64,000 bases of DNA from Maridesulfovibrio sp. (GTDB taxonomy: Bacteria; Desulfobacterota; Desulfovibrionia; Desulfovibrionales; Desulfovibrionaceae), in the NCBI RefSeq assembly GCF_963676065.1, contig NZ_OY780933.1:1476001-1540000 (forward strand), given 5' to 3'. The notes beneath the pieces are model-generated. The model had not been told where the DNA came from. It did no database searches and was given only the letters and a program-made list of their open reading frames with translations. Shown here in pieces: positions 52,606 through 60,970 of the stretch. Within the stretch, counting starts at the first letter, position 1, and the number at the start of each line of letters is the position of its first letter. The position numbers and the translations under genes were made by a program.

Positions 52606-53349
52606 ATGCCTGAGAAAGATTTAAGAGTGGAACTTTTGTCCATGACCCCTAATGCCCTTGAGCTGCTTTATGCCTCATTTCGTCAGTGTTACCATGCCGG
52701 CTTTGTTGCCGATATGTGGCCCCGGCTCCTTAGTGGAGAAATTGAAAAGGATAAACAGGCAGCATTTGTTTCCAAGATTATGGAGTCTGGTCACAACAGT
52801 CCCATCGAGCATGTCAGCTTCACCTTTGCCATTGAGGGGATTTCCCGGGCCTGTTCCCATCAGGTTGTGCGCCACCGGGTAGCTTCCTATTCTCAGCAGA
52901 GCCAGCGCTATGTTACGGAGAACGATATGGACTATATCATTCCTCCCGCTATAGCTAAGATTCCTGAAGCCCGTAAACGCTTTGAAGAGTTTATGGATGA
53001 GGTTGGCAGTGCTTATAAAGATCTGCGTGAAATTCTGGTAAATGCCGGGCGAGAAGCCAAAGCCAATGAGGATGCACGCTTTGTACTTCCTCAGGCTGCA
53101 GAGACCAAAATTGTAATCACGATGAATTGCCGCTCATTAATGCATTTTTTCAATCTTCGCTGCTGCCAGCGGGCTCAGTGGGAAGTTCGTAAGATGGCTG
53201 ATAAAATGCTTAAAATCTGTAAGGAAGAATTTCCGGCTATTTTCAGCAATGGCGGTGCAAGTTGTGAGCAGCTCGGATATTGTCCTGAGGTTGAGCGATT
53301 CGCTTGCGGTCGTTACCCCACGCTCAGCCAGTTGGCTGCGAAAGAGTGA
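52606..53349 (+). CDS. thyX: flavin-dependent thymidylate synthase ThyX
   Basis: A 247-residue FAD-dependent thymidylate synthase that methylates dUMP. It contains the ThyX motif RHRVASYSQQS (Arg89-His90-Arg91 then Ser99) and QVVRHR context, plus TKIVITMNCRSLMHFFNLR for dUMP binding. The start has AAGGAG about 6 bases upstream. The length is normal for ThyX. It is monocistronic and lies just upstream of the large dnaA-linked intergenic region. Confidence 0.95.
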   Translation: MPEKDLRVELLSMTPNALELLYASFRQCYHAGFVADMWPRLLSGEIEKDKQAAFVSKIMESGHNSPIEHVSFTFAIEGISRACSHQVVRHRVASYSQQSQRYVTENDMDYIIPPAIAKIPEARKRFEEFMDEVGSAYKDLREILVNAGREAKANEDARFVLPQAAETKIVITMNCRSLMHFFNLRCCQRAQWEVRKMADKMLKICKEEFPAIFSNGGASCEQLGYCPEVERFACGRYPTLSQLAAKE

Positions 53350-53432
53350 AGCCCTACATTATATAAGGAAACTACGCAGAACTAATTTTTAAGTGATATT
53401 TTTTTTAGTTTTCTTTAATGGTATTAGATTTA

Positions 53433-53470
53433 AGCTCGTCCTTTTTAAGGTCGGGCTTTTTTTTTGACTA
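53433..53470 (+). terminator. intrinsic terminator after thyX
   Basis: AGCTCGTCC pairs with GGTCGGGCT (one mismatch, one wobble) around a TTTTTAA loop, followed by nine T. Confidence 0.7.
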
Positions 53471-53477
53471 GTATTAG

Positions 53478-53507
53478 CCTGAAATAGGCTGAAATAGGCT
53501 GAAACAG
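53478..53507 (+). repeat. three 10-bp tandem repeats (iteron-like)
   Basis: CCTGAAATAG, GCTGAAATAG and GCTGAAACAG follow each other without gaps. A 10-bp period places the repeated face on the same side of the helix, as expected for cooperative protein binding. Confidence 0.6.
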
Positions 53508-53735
53508 AAAATTAGCCCTCAATTAGGGCCTGTTGTATGAATCCTGACATATATATGAAGCTATATCGATGCTTTTTCGGTTTTACGGGGTGCCCAGCGG
53601 CTAGTTTCAGTTTCCATAAAAGGTGTTTTTTTCTTTTTACGGTATTGTTGTTTTGATGTTATATATAGTTATATTAGTTGTAATTTTACTTTTTGATGCT
53701 CAGAATGAAACTATTGATTGATTATTCGATCAACA

Positions 53736-53765
53736 ACAGCAGGTAATGGGCATTACCCTGTTGGT
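53736..53765. repeat. imperfect palindrome in the dnaA upstream region
   Basis: AACAG-CA-GGTAAT and ATTACCCTGTT pair around GGGC. Stem of about 11 bp with a two-base bulge; it could form a hairpin or bind a dimeric protein. Confidence 0.45.
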
Positions 53766-54102
53766 AATTGCGATAGCTGTGAACCCTTTGTTTCTGGGTG
53801 ATGAAGAGTGTCAAGAATTAATATATACAATTAAAACAAGTGCTTAAATATTGTTCTAAAGTTGAGTGTGGCTCAGCCCTTTGTATTACTGGTTTTTCAG
53901 AGTATGTTGCCAAAAAAATGATTTGATAAAAAAAAGATGTTTTTTGAGTTATTTCTAAAAAAATATAATAAAACAATATGTTGTGCGCAAAATTTTGTAA
54001 AAATTAATGAAAGTAACTAATAAAAATAATGATCAGGATAAAAACTACAAATGAGAGAAATAGAGTAATTTTATGAAAAACGAAGATTATATAAAAATTG
54101 CC

Positions 54103-54122
54103 TGTGGAAAAAGTTTTCCACA
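54103..54122. promoter_or_regulatory. inverted pair of DnaA-box-like sites
   Basis: TTTTCCACA occurs on the minus strand (54103-54111) and again on the plus strand (54114-54122), separated by AG. It fits the relaxed DnaA box TTWTNCACA. It lies about 210 bases upstream of dnaA, beside the AT-rich segment. Confidence 0.55.
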
Positions 54123-54332
54123 CCTGTTTATAAAAAATTATTAAAAACTGCTTAAGCTTGATTTTACGGTGTCCAGCTCGGTTTTTGCCTTCTGAACCAT
54201 GTTTGCACGCATAACATGAAAGTGCTTAATAAACAGTATGTTAGGCTGTAGAAAACAAATGGGGAAACATTGCGTGCCCGTAGCTTTATCAAGAGTTGAT
54301 CGACTTACTTAATCTGACTTAGTTAACTCCAC

Positions 54333-55694
54333 ATGATGAGAGACAGCTGGAATAAAATTTTAAAATTTCTTGAGAAGGGTCTGAACCCCGGTCTGTACAA
54401 AGTATGGATCAAACCCCTCAAAGCCGAGGTCAGCGCAAATACAATTAAATTGTATGCGCCAAATGACTTTGTGGCAGCCTGGGTCAGGGATCGTCTCATG
54501 GACAACATTAAAGAAGCAGGCGAGCAGGTTCTCGGTACCAGCCCCAAGGTGGAGATTGGGGTTAGAAAAACCGTGAGAAAGCCCGCTGCAACGGCTACCA
54601 TAGCCAAGCCTGCTGTAGCACGTCCGGTTCAGACAAGCATGGGACTGCCCATGATGTCTTCAGCCGTGGTTAATACTCGTATTCCCCGTTGGCGCTTTTC
54701 TTTTGATGATTTCGTAATCGGTGAGTCCAACAGACTCGCTTGTGCTGCGTCCAGAAGTCTCTGTGACAACTCCCTGCCCGGTGATCAGCTTTTCCTTAGC
54801 TCCTCACCCGGTCTCGGAAAAACCCATCTGCTGCATTCGATAGGCAAAAATCTTTGTGCTTCAAGCAACAAGAAGCATATATCCATTGCCTGTCTTACAG
54901 CGGAAGAGTTTGCCAACAGAATGGTTCTGGCGCTGAAAGCGGGAGAGATTTCCCGTTTTAAATCCGAGTTCAGGGACAATGTGGATTGTCTGCTGCTTGA
55001 AGATATTCACTTCTTTCAGGGTAAGCAGAAAATGCAGGATGAAATTCTGGAAACACTGAAGAGTCTGCAACTGCGTGGCTCCAAGGTTGTTATGACCAGC
55101 TCTTTCCTGCCCCGCGAGTTGGAAAAAATTGATCAGCAGTTGGTTTCCCGTTTTAGTTCGGGACTGCTGGCCCTTATTTCCACCCCGGATTTCGAGACCA
55201 GAAAACGAATCGTTGAAAGCAAGGCCATACGCTTGGGAACTCAGGTTCCGGATTCCATATCAGAGCTTCTTGCGGATCGTATTACCACTGATGTCAGACA
55301 GCTGGAAAGCTGCCTGCAGAACCTAGTGCTCAAGGCAAGACTTTTAAACCGTGACGTTTCACAGGAACTGGCATGGCAGGTGTTGGAGAATTATTCCATC
55401 GCCAAAGCCGCGCCCAACTATGATTCCATTGTGGATCATATTTGCCGTTCCTACGAACTCACACCTGAACAGTTGCGTTCAAAAAGCCGTAAAAGGCAGA
55501 TCGTGCTGGCCAGAAATACCGCTTTCTTCCTCGCCCGCAAACATACCGAACTGTCCCTCAAGGATATCGGTACCAGACTGGGCCGCAGACATTCCACAGT
55601 AATCAAAGGCATTACCAATATAGAACGTGAAATTTCCCTGCAGACACCTCTCGGGAGGCAGTTACAGGATACAATTGAACGCCTTACACCTTAA
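54333..55694 (+). CDS. dnaA: chromosomal replication initiator DnaA with divergent DNA-binding signature
   Basis: A 453-residue DnaA. Domain I (1-75) begins DSWNKILKFLEKGLNPGLYKVWI; domain II (about 80-120) is short and Ala/Pro-rich. The AAA+ domain has FDDFVIGESN, Walker A SPGLGKTHLL (about 158-166), Walker B LLLEDIHFFQGK (Glu replaces the first Asp) and LVSRFSSGL with the Arg finger. Domain IV ends in IGTRLGRRHSTVIKGI (417-423); the usual GGRDHSTV is one residue shorter and lacks the Asp that reads the DnaA box. There is no clear ribosome-binding site. It is not followed by dnaN, so it may be a second dnaA copy. Confidence 0.88.
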   Translation: MMRDSWNKILKFLEKGLNPGLYKVWIKPLKAEVSANTIKLYAPNDFVAAWVRDRLMDNIKEAGEQVLGTSPKVEIGVRKTVRKPAATATIAKPAVARPVQTSMGLPMMSSAVVNTRIPRWRFSFDDFVIGESNRLACAASRSLCDNSLPGDQLFLSSSPGLGKTHLLHSIGKNLCASSNKKHISIACLTAEEFANRMVLALKAGEISRFKSEFRDNVDCLLLEDIHFFQGKQKMQDEILETLKSLQLRGSKVVMTSSFLPRELEKIDQQLVSRFSSGLLALISTPDFETRKRIVESKAIRLGTQVPDSISELLADRITTDVRQLESCLQNLVLKARLLNRDVSQELAWQVLENYSIAKAAPNYDSIVDHICRSYELTPEQLRSKSRKRQIVLARNTAFFLARKHTELSLKDIGTRLGRRHSTVIKGITNIEREISLQTPLGRQLQDTIERLTP

Positions 55695-55724
55695 ACGGTT
55701 TTTTCGGGCAACTGGATTAATTTA

Positions 55725-55747
55725 TACCCCTTAGAGGGTGTTTTTTC
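55725..55747 (+). terminator. probable terminator after dnaA
   Basis: ACCC-CTTAGA-GGGT hairpin followed by GTTTTTT, 31 bases after the dnaA stop. The stem is short. Confidence 0.5.
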
Positions 55748-55903
55748 TGTTGTTCGTCATGGTTTTGTTTTTTCTCCCGAGAAGAGTGACAGCCTTTGGC
55801 TGTTTGCTCTTTTTCGGGTTTGGGGATACTCATAGCAACCGGTTTGTATCTGTCTTTGAGCGGCCCGTTGGCCAATCAAGGGCTTAATCACAGAGGTTAG
55901 GAA

Positions 55904-56596
55904 ATGAACTCCAATGTTTGGAACTCCATAAAGAAGAAGCTTCTTGTACGCATTAATCCCGTGCTGGTCAGGGTTTGGGTGGAACCTCTGTCAGCACGTT
56001 ACGAAGATGGTATTGTACAGCTTACCGCTCCTAACGAGTTCGTTATGAAGTGGGTGCAGGATCATCTGCTTGATCGCATAAAAGATGCGGCTCAGGAAGT
56101 TCTGGAAGCAAAGGTCGGGGTTACCATTGATTTGGAAAGCGGCAAAGCGGACAGTCCTCGGGAATTTATCTCCGATGTGACTGCTTATTACGCCGTGGAT
56201 GAAATCCTTGACAGCATTAACAGGCTTACATCCATAGTACGCAGTTCCTATCCTGTTGATTGCGGAGCTGAGGACTCTCCGTCCGAAGCTGAAGAATTCG
56301 CCGCTGAACTTGAAGTTCAGACCTTTGATTCTATTCTTGATGCTGTGCTGGAATCTTTTGGCGTAGCCTTTCGTGAGCTGATGATGCAGGAAAATGAGCA
56401 TGCTGTGCTGGCCCGTAGGGCCCTGTATTATCTTTGTTTCCGTTATGGTATTCCCGCAGAGGAAGTGGCTTTGAACATTGACTGCACAGTTTCCGAAGTC
56501 CGTGAAGGCGCAAAAGTGCTGGAGAACGAAATTTCGGAAGCTATTGATAATGGCGAAGATCTCGATGAACTCCTCCTGAGGATCTTCCAAAAATAA
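55904..56596 (+). CDS. DnaA-related protein lacking the AAA+ domain
   Basis: A 230-residue protein with AGGTTAGGAA before its ATG. Residues 1-80 closely match DnaA domain I and the upstream DnaA (NVWNSIKKKLLVRINPVLVRVW; LTAPNEFVMKWVQDHLLDRI). Residues 145-220 follow the DnaA domain IV layout: FDSILDAVLESFGVAFREL, then HAVLARRALYYLCFRYGIPA and IDCTVSEVREGAKVLENEIS, but the DnaA-box signature is lost. The whole ATPase core between is missing and replaced by a short acidic linker. It sits 209 bases downstream of dnaA. It cannot bind or hydrolyse ATP like DnaA; it may modulate initiation through domain I contacts. No described family fits that I know. Confidence 0.7.
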   Translation: MNSNVWNSIKKKLLVRINPVLVRVWVEPLSARYEDGIVQLTAPNEFVMKWVQDHLLDRIKDAAQEVLEAKVGVTIDLESGKADSPREFISDVTAYYAVDEILDSINRLTSIVRSSYPVDCGAEDSPSEAEEFAAELEVQTFDSILDAVLESFGVAFRELMMQENEHAVLARRALYYLCFRYGIPAEEVALNIDCTVSEVREGAKVLENEISEAIDNGEDLDELLLRIFQK

Positions 56597-56618
56597 TAAA
56601 ATTTTATAAGTAAAGTTG

Positions 56619-56650
56619 AAACGGCAGCCGCAAGGACTGCCGTTTTTTTT
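56619..56650. terminator. intrinsic terminator between the DnaA-like gene and phoH
   Basis: AACGGCAG / CTGCCGTT stem with a CCGCAAGGA loop and a T10 tail, following the DnaA-like gene; the minus side has A-rich flank only 3 bases away. Confidence 0.85.
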
Positions 56651-56656
56651 TGCTTT

Positions 56657-57847
56657 TTATAGTCCAGTCTTCAATACCACATCGGTAATTGGTCCGCGTG
56701 AACGTTCTCCTTTGAGTACCATATGCGCGTATTCTTTATTGTTACGCAGCTTCTTTACCACCCAGTTGAGCCCGTTGTTGCTTTCATTCAGGTAAGGATT
56801 ATCCACCTGCCGTGTATCACCAAGGCAGATGCATTTTACGCCTTCTCCCATGCGCGTGAGCAGAGAACGCACTTCAGAGCGTGACATGTTCTGCATCTCA
56901 TCAATTATGACAATACAATTTTCGAGATTCATGCCCCGGATGTACGCAATCGGCAGGATTTCGAATTTTTTCTGGTTGAACCGGAATTTATCGGAATCGG
57001 TTTCCATGAATATGCGGTTGGCCGGACGCTGTTCATGCAGTTTCACGGTCAGATCGCGAACATAGCGTACGTAGGGCTGCATTTTTTCTTCAACTGTTCC
57101 GGGCAAAAATCCCATTTTGGGCCCGATTTCCCATATGGGTTTGACCAGATAGACTTTTTCATAGGAATTATCCTTTTTCTCCAGCGCCAGATATAGAGCG
57201 GAGGCAAGCGCCAGAAATGTTTTACCATACCCGGCTTCTGACTGGATGGAGACGATATTTATATCCTGATTGAGCATCAGTTCAAGGGCAAGGTTCTGGT
57301 AAATATTGCGCGGCTTCACGCCCCAGACTTCGTGGGTATACGAAATGGGCTTGTTCTCCTTGTCTCCGTAGAAAATCGCAGTTCCTTTTTCCCAGCGGAA
57401 GCTGTTTACGTAAGGTTCCTGCTCATCATCCACAAATCCGGTATACATCTGAGAATCGGAACGGAAGGGGTCGGAATCCTTGTATTCTTCGCTTTTAAGG
57501 CTGTATATCCCGGCCTTGATCTGCAAAATGCGGTCATTGGTGACCAGAATGGGGGCCTCGATATCTGCATTCATGATTTCTTTGAGAATACGGTCATCGG
57601 GGTTTAAGTCGCGAAGCTTTTCAGCAAAAGCGGGGGGAAGGATCGTGAGTTTGTCGTCTTTTAAAATCGAATGGACGGCCTGAGCCACAATATGGCCTAT
57701 GCGCGGGTCTCTCTTCAGCTTATCCAGCTCAGTAATTACGGTGTAGGGAAGGTATACATTGTTTTCCTCTCCGTTGCGCAGGGCGGTGATACATTTGGGA
57801 TTTTCAATAAGTACGTTAGTGTCTAAAATGAAGTTCTTCTGGCCCAT
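56657..57847 (-). CDS. PIN-PhoH fusion protein (YlaK/PhoH2-type)
   Basis: A 396-residue protein. The start at 57847 has AGAGGAG 6 bases upstream. A PIN RNase domain occupies residues 1-130 (FILDTNVLIENP with the first catalytic Asp; LVTNDRILQIKA with the last). The PhoH ATPase domain follows: SEAGYGKTFLALASALYLAL with Walker A, and IVIIDEMQNMSRSEVR with Walker B. PIN plus PhoH proteins act as ATP-dependent RNA helicase/nucleases. A hairpin with a U-run sits about 35 bases upstream of the start. Monocistronic. Confidence 0.9.
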   Translation of the reverse strand: MGQKNFILDTNVLIENPKCITALRNGEENNVYLPYTVITELDKLKRDPRIGHIVAQAVHSILKDDKLTILPPAFAEKLRDLNPDDRILKEIMNADIEAPILVTNDRILQIKAGIYSLKSEEYKDSDPFRSDSQMYTGFVDDEQEPYVNSFRWEKGTAIFYGDKENKPISYTHEVWGVKPRNIYQNLALELMLNQDINIVSIQSEAGYGKTFLALASALYLALEKKDNSYEKVYLVKPIWEIGPKMGFLPGTVEEKMQPYVRYVRDLTVKLHEQRPANRIFMETDSDKFRFNQKKFEILPIAYIRGMNLENCIVIIDEMQNMSRSEVRSLLTRMGEGVKCICLGDTRQVDNPYLNESNNGLNWVVKKLRNNKEYAHMVLKGERSRGPITDVVLKTGL

Positions 57848-57870
57848 AAATACTCCTCTTTTACGGTTAT

Positions 57871-57907
57871 ACAAAAGAGAAAAGGCAACCCGGATTCAGG
57901 TTGCCTT
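57871..57907 (-). terminator. terminator-like hairpin in the phoH leader
   Basis: On the minus strand AAGGCAACC / GGTTGCCTT (perfect 9-bp stem, 8-base loop) is followed by TTTCTCTTTTG, beginning 24 bases before the phoH start codon. It could end transcripts from upstream or attenuate phoH. Confidence 0.55.
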
Positions 57908-58124
57908 GAAATGATAATGCATCGGTAATGCCATGGTGTATGTGCGGGAATTTCCCGCTGAATTACCTCTCATGGTTTTAATGTACACAGGATGCGTGTT
58001 TTGGGAAACTTAAATTTGTCCCGGTTGGGTTAAGGTTTAGTCACATACGTTTAGAGCGCAGTTGGTGTCGGTTTATTCTTTTTACCCCTGTCCGGTACAC
58101 TTTTGAGAAAACTGCTGAGGGTTT

Positions 58125-60008
58125 TTAGAATCTGATTACCCGGACAATGCTTTGCGGAGGCATCTCCCCGCAACCGGCGGGCAGGATGATGATGCCGTTG
58201 CTTAGGTTCATGACTTTGCGTGGCGAAAGGGATTTATCGAGCAGCGGGTCCGCTAAAATCTTTCCATTTTTTTCCGTTATTGTGCAGGGGCGAAGCTTTT
58301 CCCGGTCCTGTCCGCCTTTTAAGGCTTCGGTAAGAACTGCCGGGATGGTGGCTGAGGTAACTGCTTTGGCCTGCAACATGTTGATGACCGGATGCACGAT
58401 GGTGTGGAAGGCAAGATTCACAGCTACCGGCGGGCCGGGTAGCCCGATGACAATGGAATTGTGAAGTTTGCATGCAAAGACGGATTTAGCCGGATGCATG
58501 GCCAGCCCCTTGAAAATGGGCTTTCCTTCGGCCTGCTGGATGGAATTGAACACGAAGTCGCGATTGCCGGGGCCGGTGCCTCCGGTTGTGACAATGAGTC
58601 TGCAATCGCTGTTGGTGAGTACTGCCTCGGAAATAGCTTCCGGTGAATTGGCGCAGGGCGCTATGTGGATATCGCTGATTCCATAACGGCTGCAAAGGGA
58701 TTTCATGAGAATGAGGTTATCCGCCGGGATCAATCCGCATTCTGTTTGTTTTGTCGGGTCGCAGAGCTCGTTGCCTACAGCGAGTATGGCTACTTTCGGC
58801 TGCGGATTGACCGGGATTAAGCATTTGCCCGCATATGCCAGCAGGGCTGCCTCACAGGGCGTAATCACACAGCCCTTGCTGACGATGGTTTCACCTTTAA
58901 AAATATCAGAACCGGCTTTGCGGATGAATTCTCCCTCGCGGACCGGTCGGCTTATGCTGATGGTGTTCTCGTTTGCAGTTACCTGCTCGTAGGGAATGAC
59001 GGCGTCCGTCCCTGCCGGGATAATTCCCCCGGTGAGAACCCGCCTGGTCTGCTCAGAACAGCTCACGTCCTGGGCCGGACATGAGGGGCGTATTTCCCCG
59101 TAAAAAGCTAATACGGTGTTGTTTTCAGGCGTGGCTCCGGCTGTGCATCTGCTGGAAACCGCGTAACCGTCCATAGCCGAGCGATCATGCTCAGGCAGTG
59201 ATATTTCCGAACATATGGTTTCGGATGCCACAAGTCCTGCACAATCGGTTACTGGCACGTAAATTCCCTGTGCCTGACGTATTTTTTTGCGGATAAGCTT
59301 AAGGGCCGCGCTACGGGGAATGGTTTGCGGGTAGTCCGGCTGGTCGTTATCTTCTCCGCTCAGGTTCATATTTATACGGCTTAATTGATCCGGTGTATTT
59401 ATATTGATGAAGGTTTCCAGTGCCTGATCTTTTTCTTTCAGTAGGTCTGTTTCCACTGTCCTGACCTTGACCTGCGGAAAAAAGCGAATGATCTGGAAAC
59501 GGTCATTTTCCAGATTCTGCTCAATAAAGGGCAGGCATCGTTTTGAGTAAACAGCGCAAAGCGGTTCGTAGAATCCGTCCGGGTGGATGGGGATGAGTAC
59601 ATCGTCATCGGGCTCAATGCGGCTTAGCAGTTCGATTATCAGTTCCCGGTTAAGGAATGGTGAGTCGCAGGCCGTGACGAATACGTGATCAGTTTTAGAG
59701 TGGTAGAGAGCGGAATGTATGCCGGTCAGCGAACTGCGCGCCTCAAAAACATCACCTTCCATTCTCAGCTTCAGGTCCGGATGGTTTTCCGGGGTGCGGG
59801 TGATGATAAAAGTTTCCGCGAAAATGTCATCAAGGGCCCGTATTATCCTGCTGACCAGTTTTTCACCGGAAATTTCAAGGCAGGATTTATCTGTTTTGCC
59901 CATGCGTCGTCCTTCACCACCGGCAAGGATGGCTGCACTTATCTGCTGGTATTTCGCGTTTGATCCGGTCATGAACTTTATATCGCACAAAAGATAATTC
60001 AGTTCCAT
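58125..60008 (-). CDS. MobA-MoeA fusion, molybdenum cofactor synthesis
   Basis: A fusion of about 627 residues. The start is uncertain: MELNYLL at 60008 has AAAGG close upstream, and MTGSNAKY at 59972 is also possible. The MobA half (guanylyltransferase) shows ISAAILAGGEGRRMGKTDKS and VFVTACDSPFL. The MoeA half (molybdate insertion) shows PEHDRSAMDGYAV, IIPAGTDAVIPYEQV, VTTGGTGPGNRDF and GLPGPPVAVNL. It would make bis-MGD-type cofactor for formate dehydrogenase and related enzymes. It is divergent from the EFR1 gene, with 151 bases between. Confidence 0.9.
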   Translation of the reverse strand: MELNYLLCDIKFMTGSNAKYQQISAAILAGGEGRRMGKTDKSCLEISGEKLVSRIIRALDDIFAETFIITRTPENHPDLKLRMEGDVFEARSSLTGIHSALYHSKTDHVFVTACDSPFLNRELIIELLSRIEPDDDVLIPIHPDGFYEPLCAVYSKRCLPFIEQNLENDRFQIIRFFPQVKVRTVETDLLKEKDQALETFININTPDQLSRINMNLSGEDNDQPDYPQTIPRSAALKLIRKKIRQAQGIYVPVTDCAGLVASETICSEISLPEHDRSAMDGYAVSSRCTAGATPENNTVLAFYGEIRPSCPAQDVSCSEQTRRVLTGGIIPAGTDAVIPYEQVTANENTISISRPVREGEFIRKAGSDIFKGETIVSKGCVITPCEAALLAYAGKCLIPVNPQPKVAILAVGNELCDPTKQTECGLIPADNLILMKSLCSRYGISDIHIAPCANSPEAISEAVLTNSDCRLIVTTGGTGPGNRDFVFNSIQQAEGKPIFKGLAMHPAKSVFACKLHNSIVIGLPGPPVAVNLAFHTIVHPVINMLQAKAVTSATIPAVLTEALKGGQDREKLRPCTITEKNGKILADPLLDKSLSPRKVMNLSNGIIILPAGCGEMPPQSIVRVIRF

Positions 60009-60159
60009 AACCTTTTTATTATGCGGAAAAAAGCTGGATATCCTGGTGGGCGTAAATTCAAAACTATTTACAACATACCCTTTGCGCCTGTACTTATTCT
60101 GTTTGAAAGCTAAGTCACTTGGCGGATGTCTTACTTGAATAATTCGATATGGAGATTTT

Positions 60160-60951
60160 ATGTCTTGTAATAAACTTAAGATGATCTGTTTTTCACCTAC
60201 CCGGACCACCCGCCGCATTCTGGATGCAATTGCCGAAGGGTTCGGTGTGGAAGATCCGGAAGTGGTTGACGTAACCCGTGAGGATAAGGTTCCCGAGACC
60301 TGCGAATGTAGTGATAATGAGCTGGTGATAATCGGCGCTCCGGTTTACGGCGGACGCATTCCCCTGACTGCGGTGGAGAGGTTTAAGGCTCTTAAATCAT
60401 CGGGTGTTCCGGTTGTTTCCGTTGTTGTTTATGGGAATCGCGCCTACGAAGACGCACTGATCGAGCTTGTTGATCTGGCCGGTGAAGCCGGGTTTAAGCC
60501 TGTTGCGGGAGCTGCATTCATCGGTGAGCATTCATTCTCCACCGAGAAAACCCCCGTCGCCGTTAGCAGGCCCGATGAAGATGATTTGAGTAAGGCCCGT
60601 GAATTCGGCAAGAGTCTTGCCGCAAAATTGAAGGAAGGCGCTCTTGCCGGAACAGAGGTTGAATTTCCGGGTAACCGTCCATATAAGGACCGCTCCCCGA
60701 AAGCTTCCGCTTCTCCCGTCTCCAATGATGACTGCCAGCTCTGCGGCGCCTGTGAGAGGGTCTGTCCTACAGCGGCAATCTCTGTCGGAGCCATGGTTGA
60801 GACTGACCCTGATAAGTGTATCTTCTGCTGCGCCTGCGTTAAAGTTTGTGATTTTGATGCCCGTAAGCTGGAAGTCCCCAAATTGCTTGAAGTCTCTAAG
60901 TGGCTGGCTGATAATTTCAGCTCCCGTCGCGAACCGGAAGTATTCATATAG
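60160..60951 (+). CDS. EFR1-family ferrodoxin (flavodoxin plus 2[4Fe-4S])
   Basis: A 263-residue redox protein. The N-terminal half is a flavodoxin-like fold with the FMN phosphate loop SPTRTTRRIL and VIIGAPVYGGRIPL; the C-terminal half has two [4Fe-4S] motifs, CQLCGACERVCPTAAI and CIFCCACVKVCD. The EFR1 combination is typical of anaerobes and suits intramolecular electron transfer. The start has GGAG 8 bases upstream. The partner is unknown, though the divergent molybdenum-cofactor gene is suggestive. Confidence 0.88.
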   Translation: MSCNKLKMICFSPTRTTRRILDAIAEGFGVEDPEVVDVTREDKVPETCECSDNELVIIGAPVYGGRIPLTAVERFKALKSSGVPVVSVVVYGNRAYEDALIELVDLAGEAGFKPVAGAAFIGEHSFSTEKTPVAVSRPDEDDLSKAREFGKSLAAKLKEGALAGTEVEFPGNRPYKDRSPKASASPVSNDDCQLCGACERVCPTAAISVGAMVETDPDKCIFCCACVKVCDFDARKLEVPKLLEVSKWLADNFSSRREPEVFI

Positions 60952-60970
60952 ATTCGGAGCAGTGCTGATT

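Larger units (their letters stand above)
53471..54332. other. candidate replication origin: AT-rich intergenic region upstream of dnaA
   Basis: An 862-base non-coding stretch between the thyX terminator and dnaA with no supportable gene. It is strongly AT-rich between about 53900 and 54070 (runs such as AAAAAAATATAATAAAAC), which would suit a DNA-unwinding element. It contains three 10-bp tandem repeats (53478-53507), an imperfect palindrome (about 53736-53765), and two back-to-back DnaA-box-like 9-mers (54103-54122). Three GATC sites are scattered. Features fit an oriC, but the box count is low and dnaN is not adjacent, so the region could instead only regulate dnaA. Confidence 0.45.

Noticed and set aside
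53478-53507. Tandem repeats considered as a CRISPR remnant
   Set aside because: Units are 10 bp with no spacers and there are no cas genes in the window.
53537-53656. 38-codon open frame in the dnaA upstream region
   Set aside because: Hydrophobic product but no ribosome-binding site; an open frame this short is expected by chance in AT-rich DNA.
60009-60218. N-terminal extension of the MobA-MoeA frame
   Set aside because: The extension overlaps the start of the divergent EFR1 gene, has no ribosome-binding site and does not resemble MobA.
60644-60970. Upstream part of the open frame containing the DUF3574 lipoprotein
   Set aside because: It lies within EFR1 in another phase; the lipoprotein signal begins at 60971.
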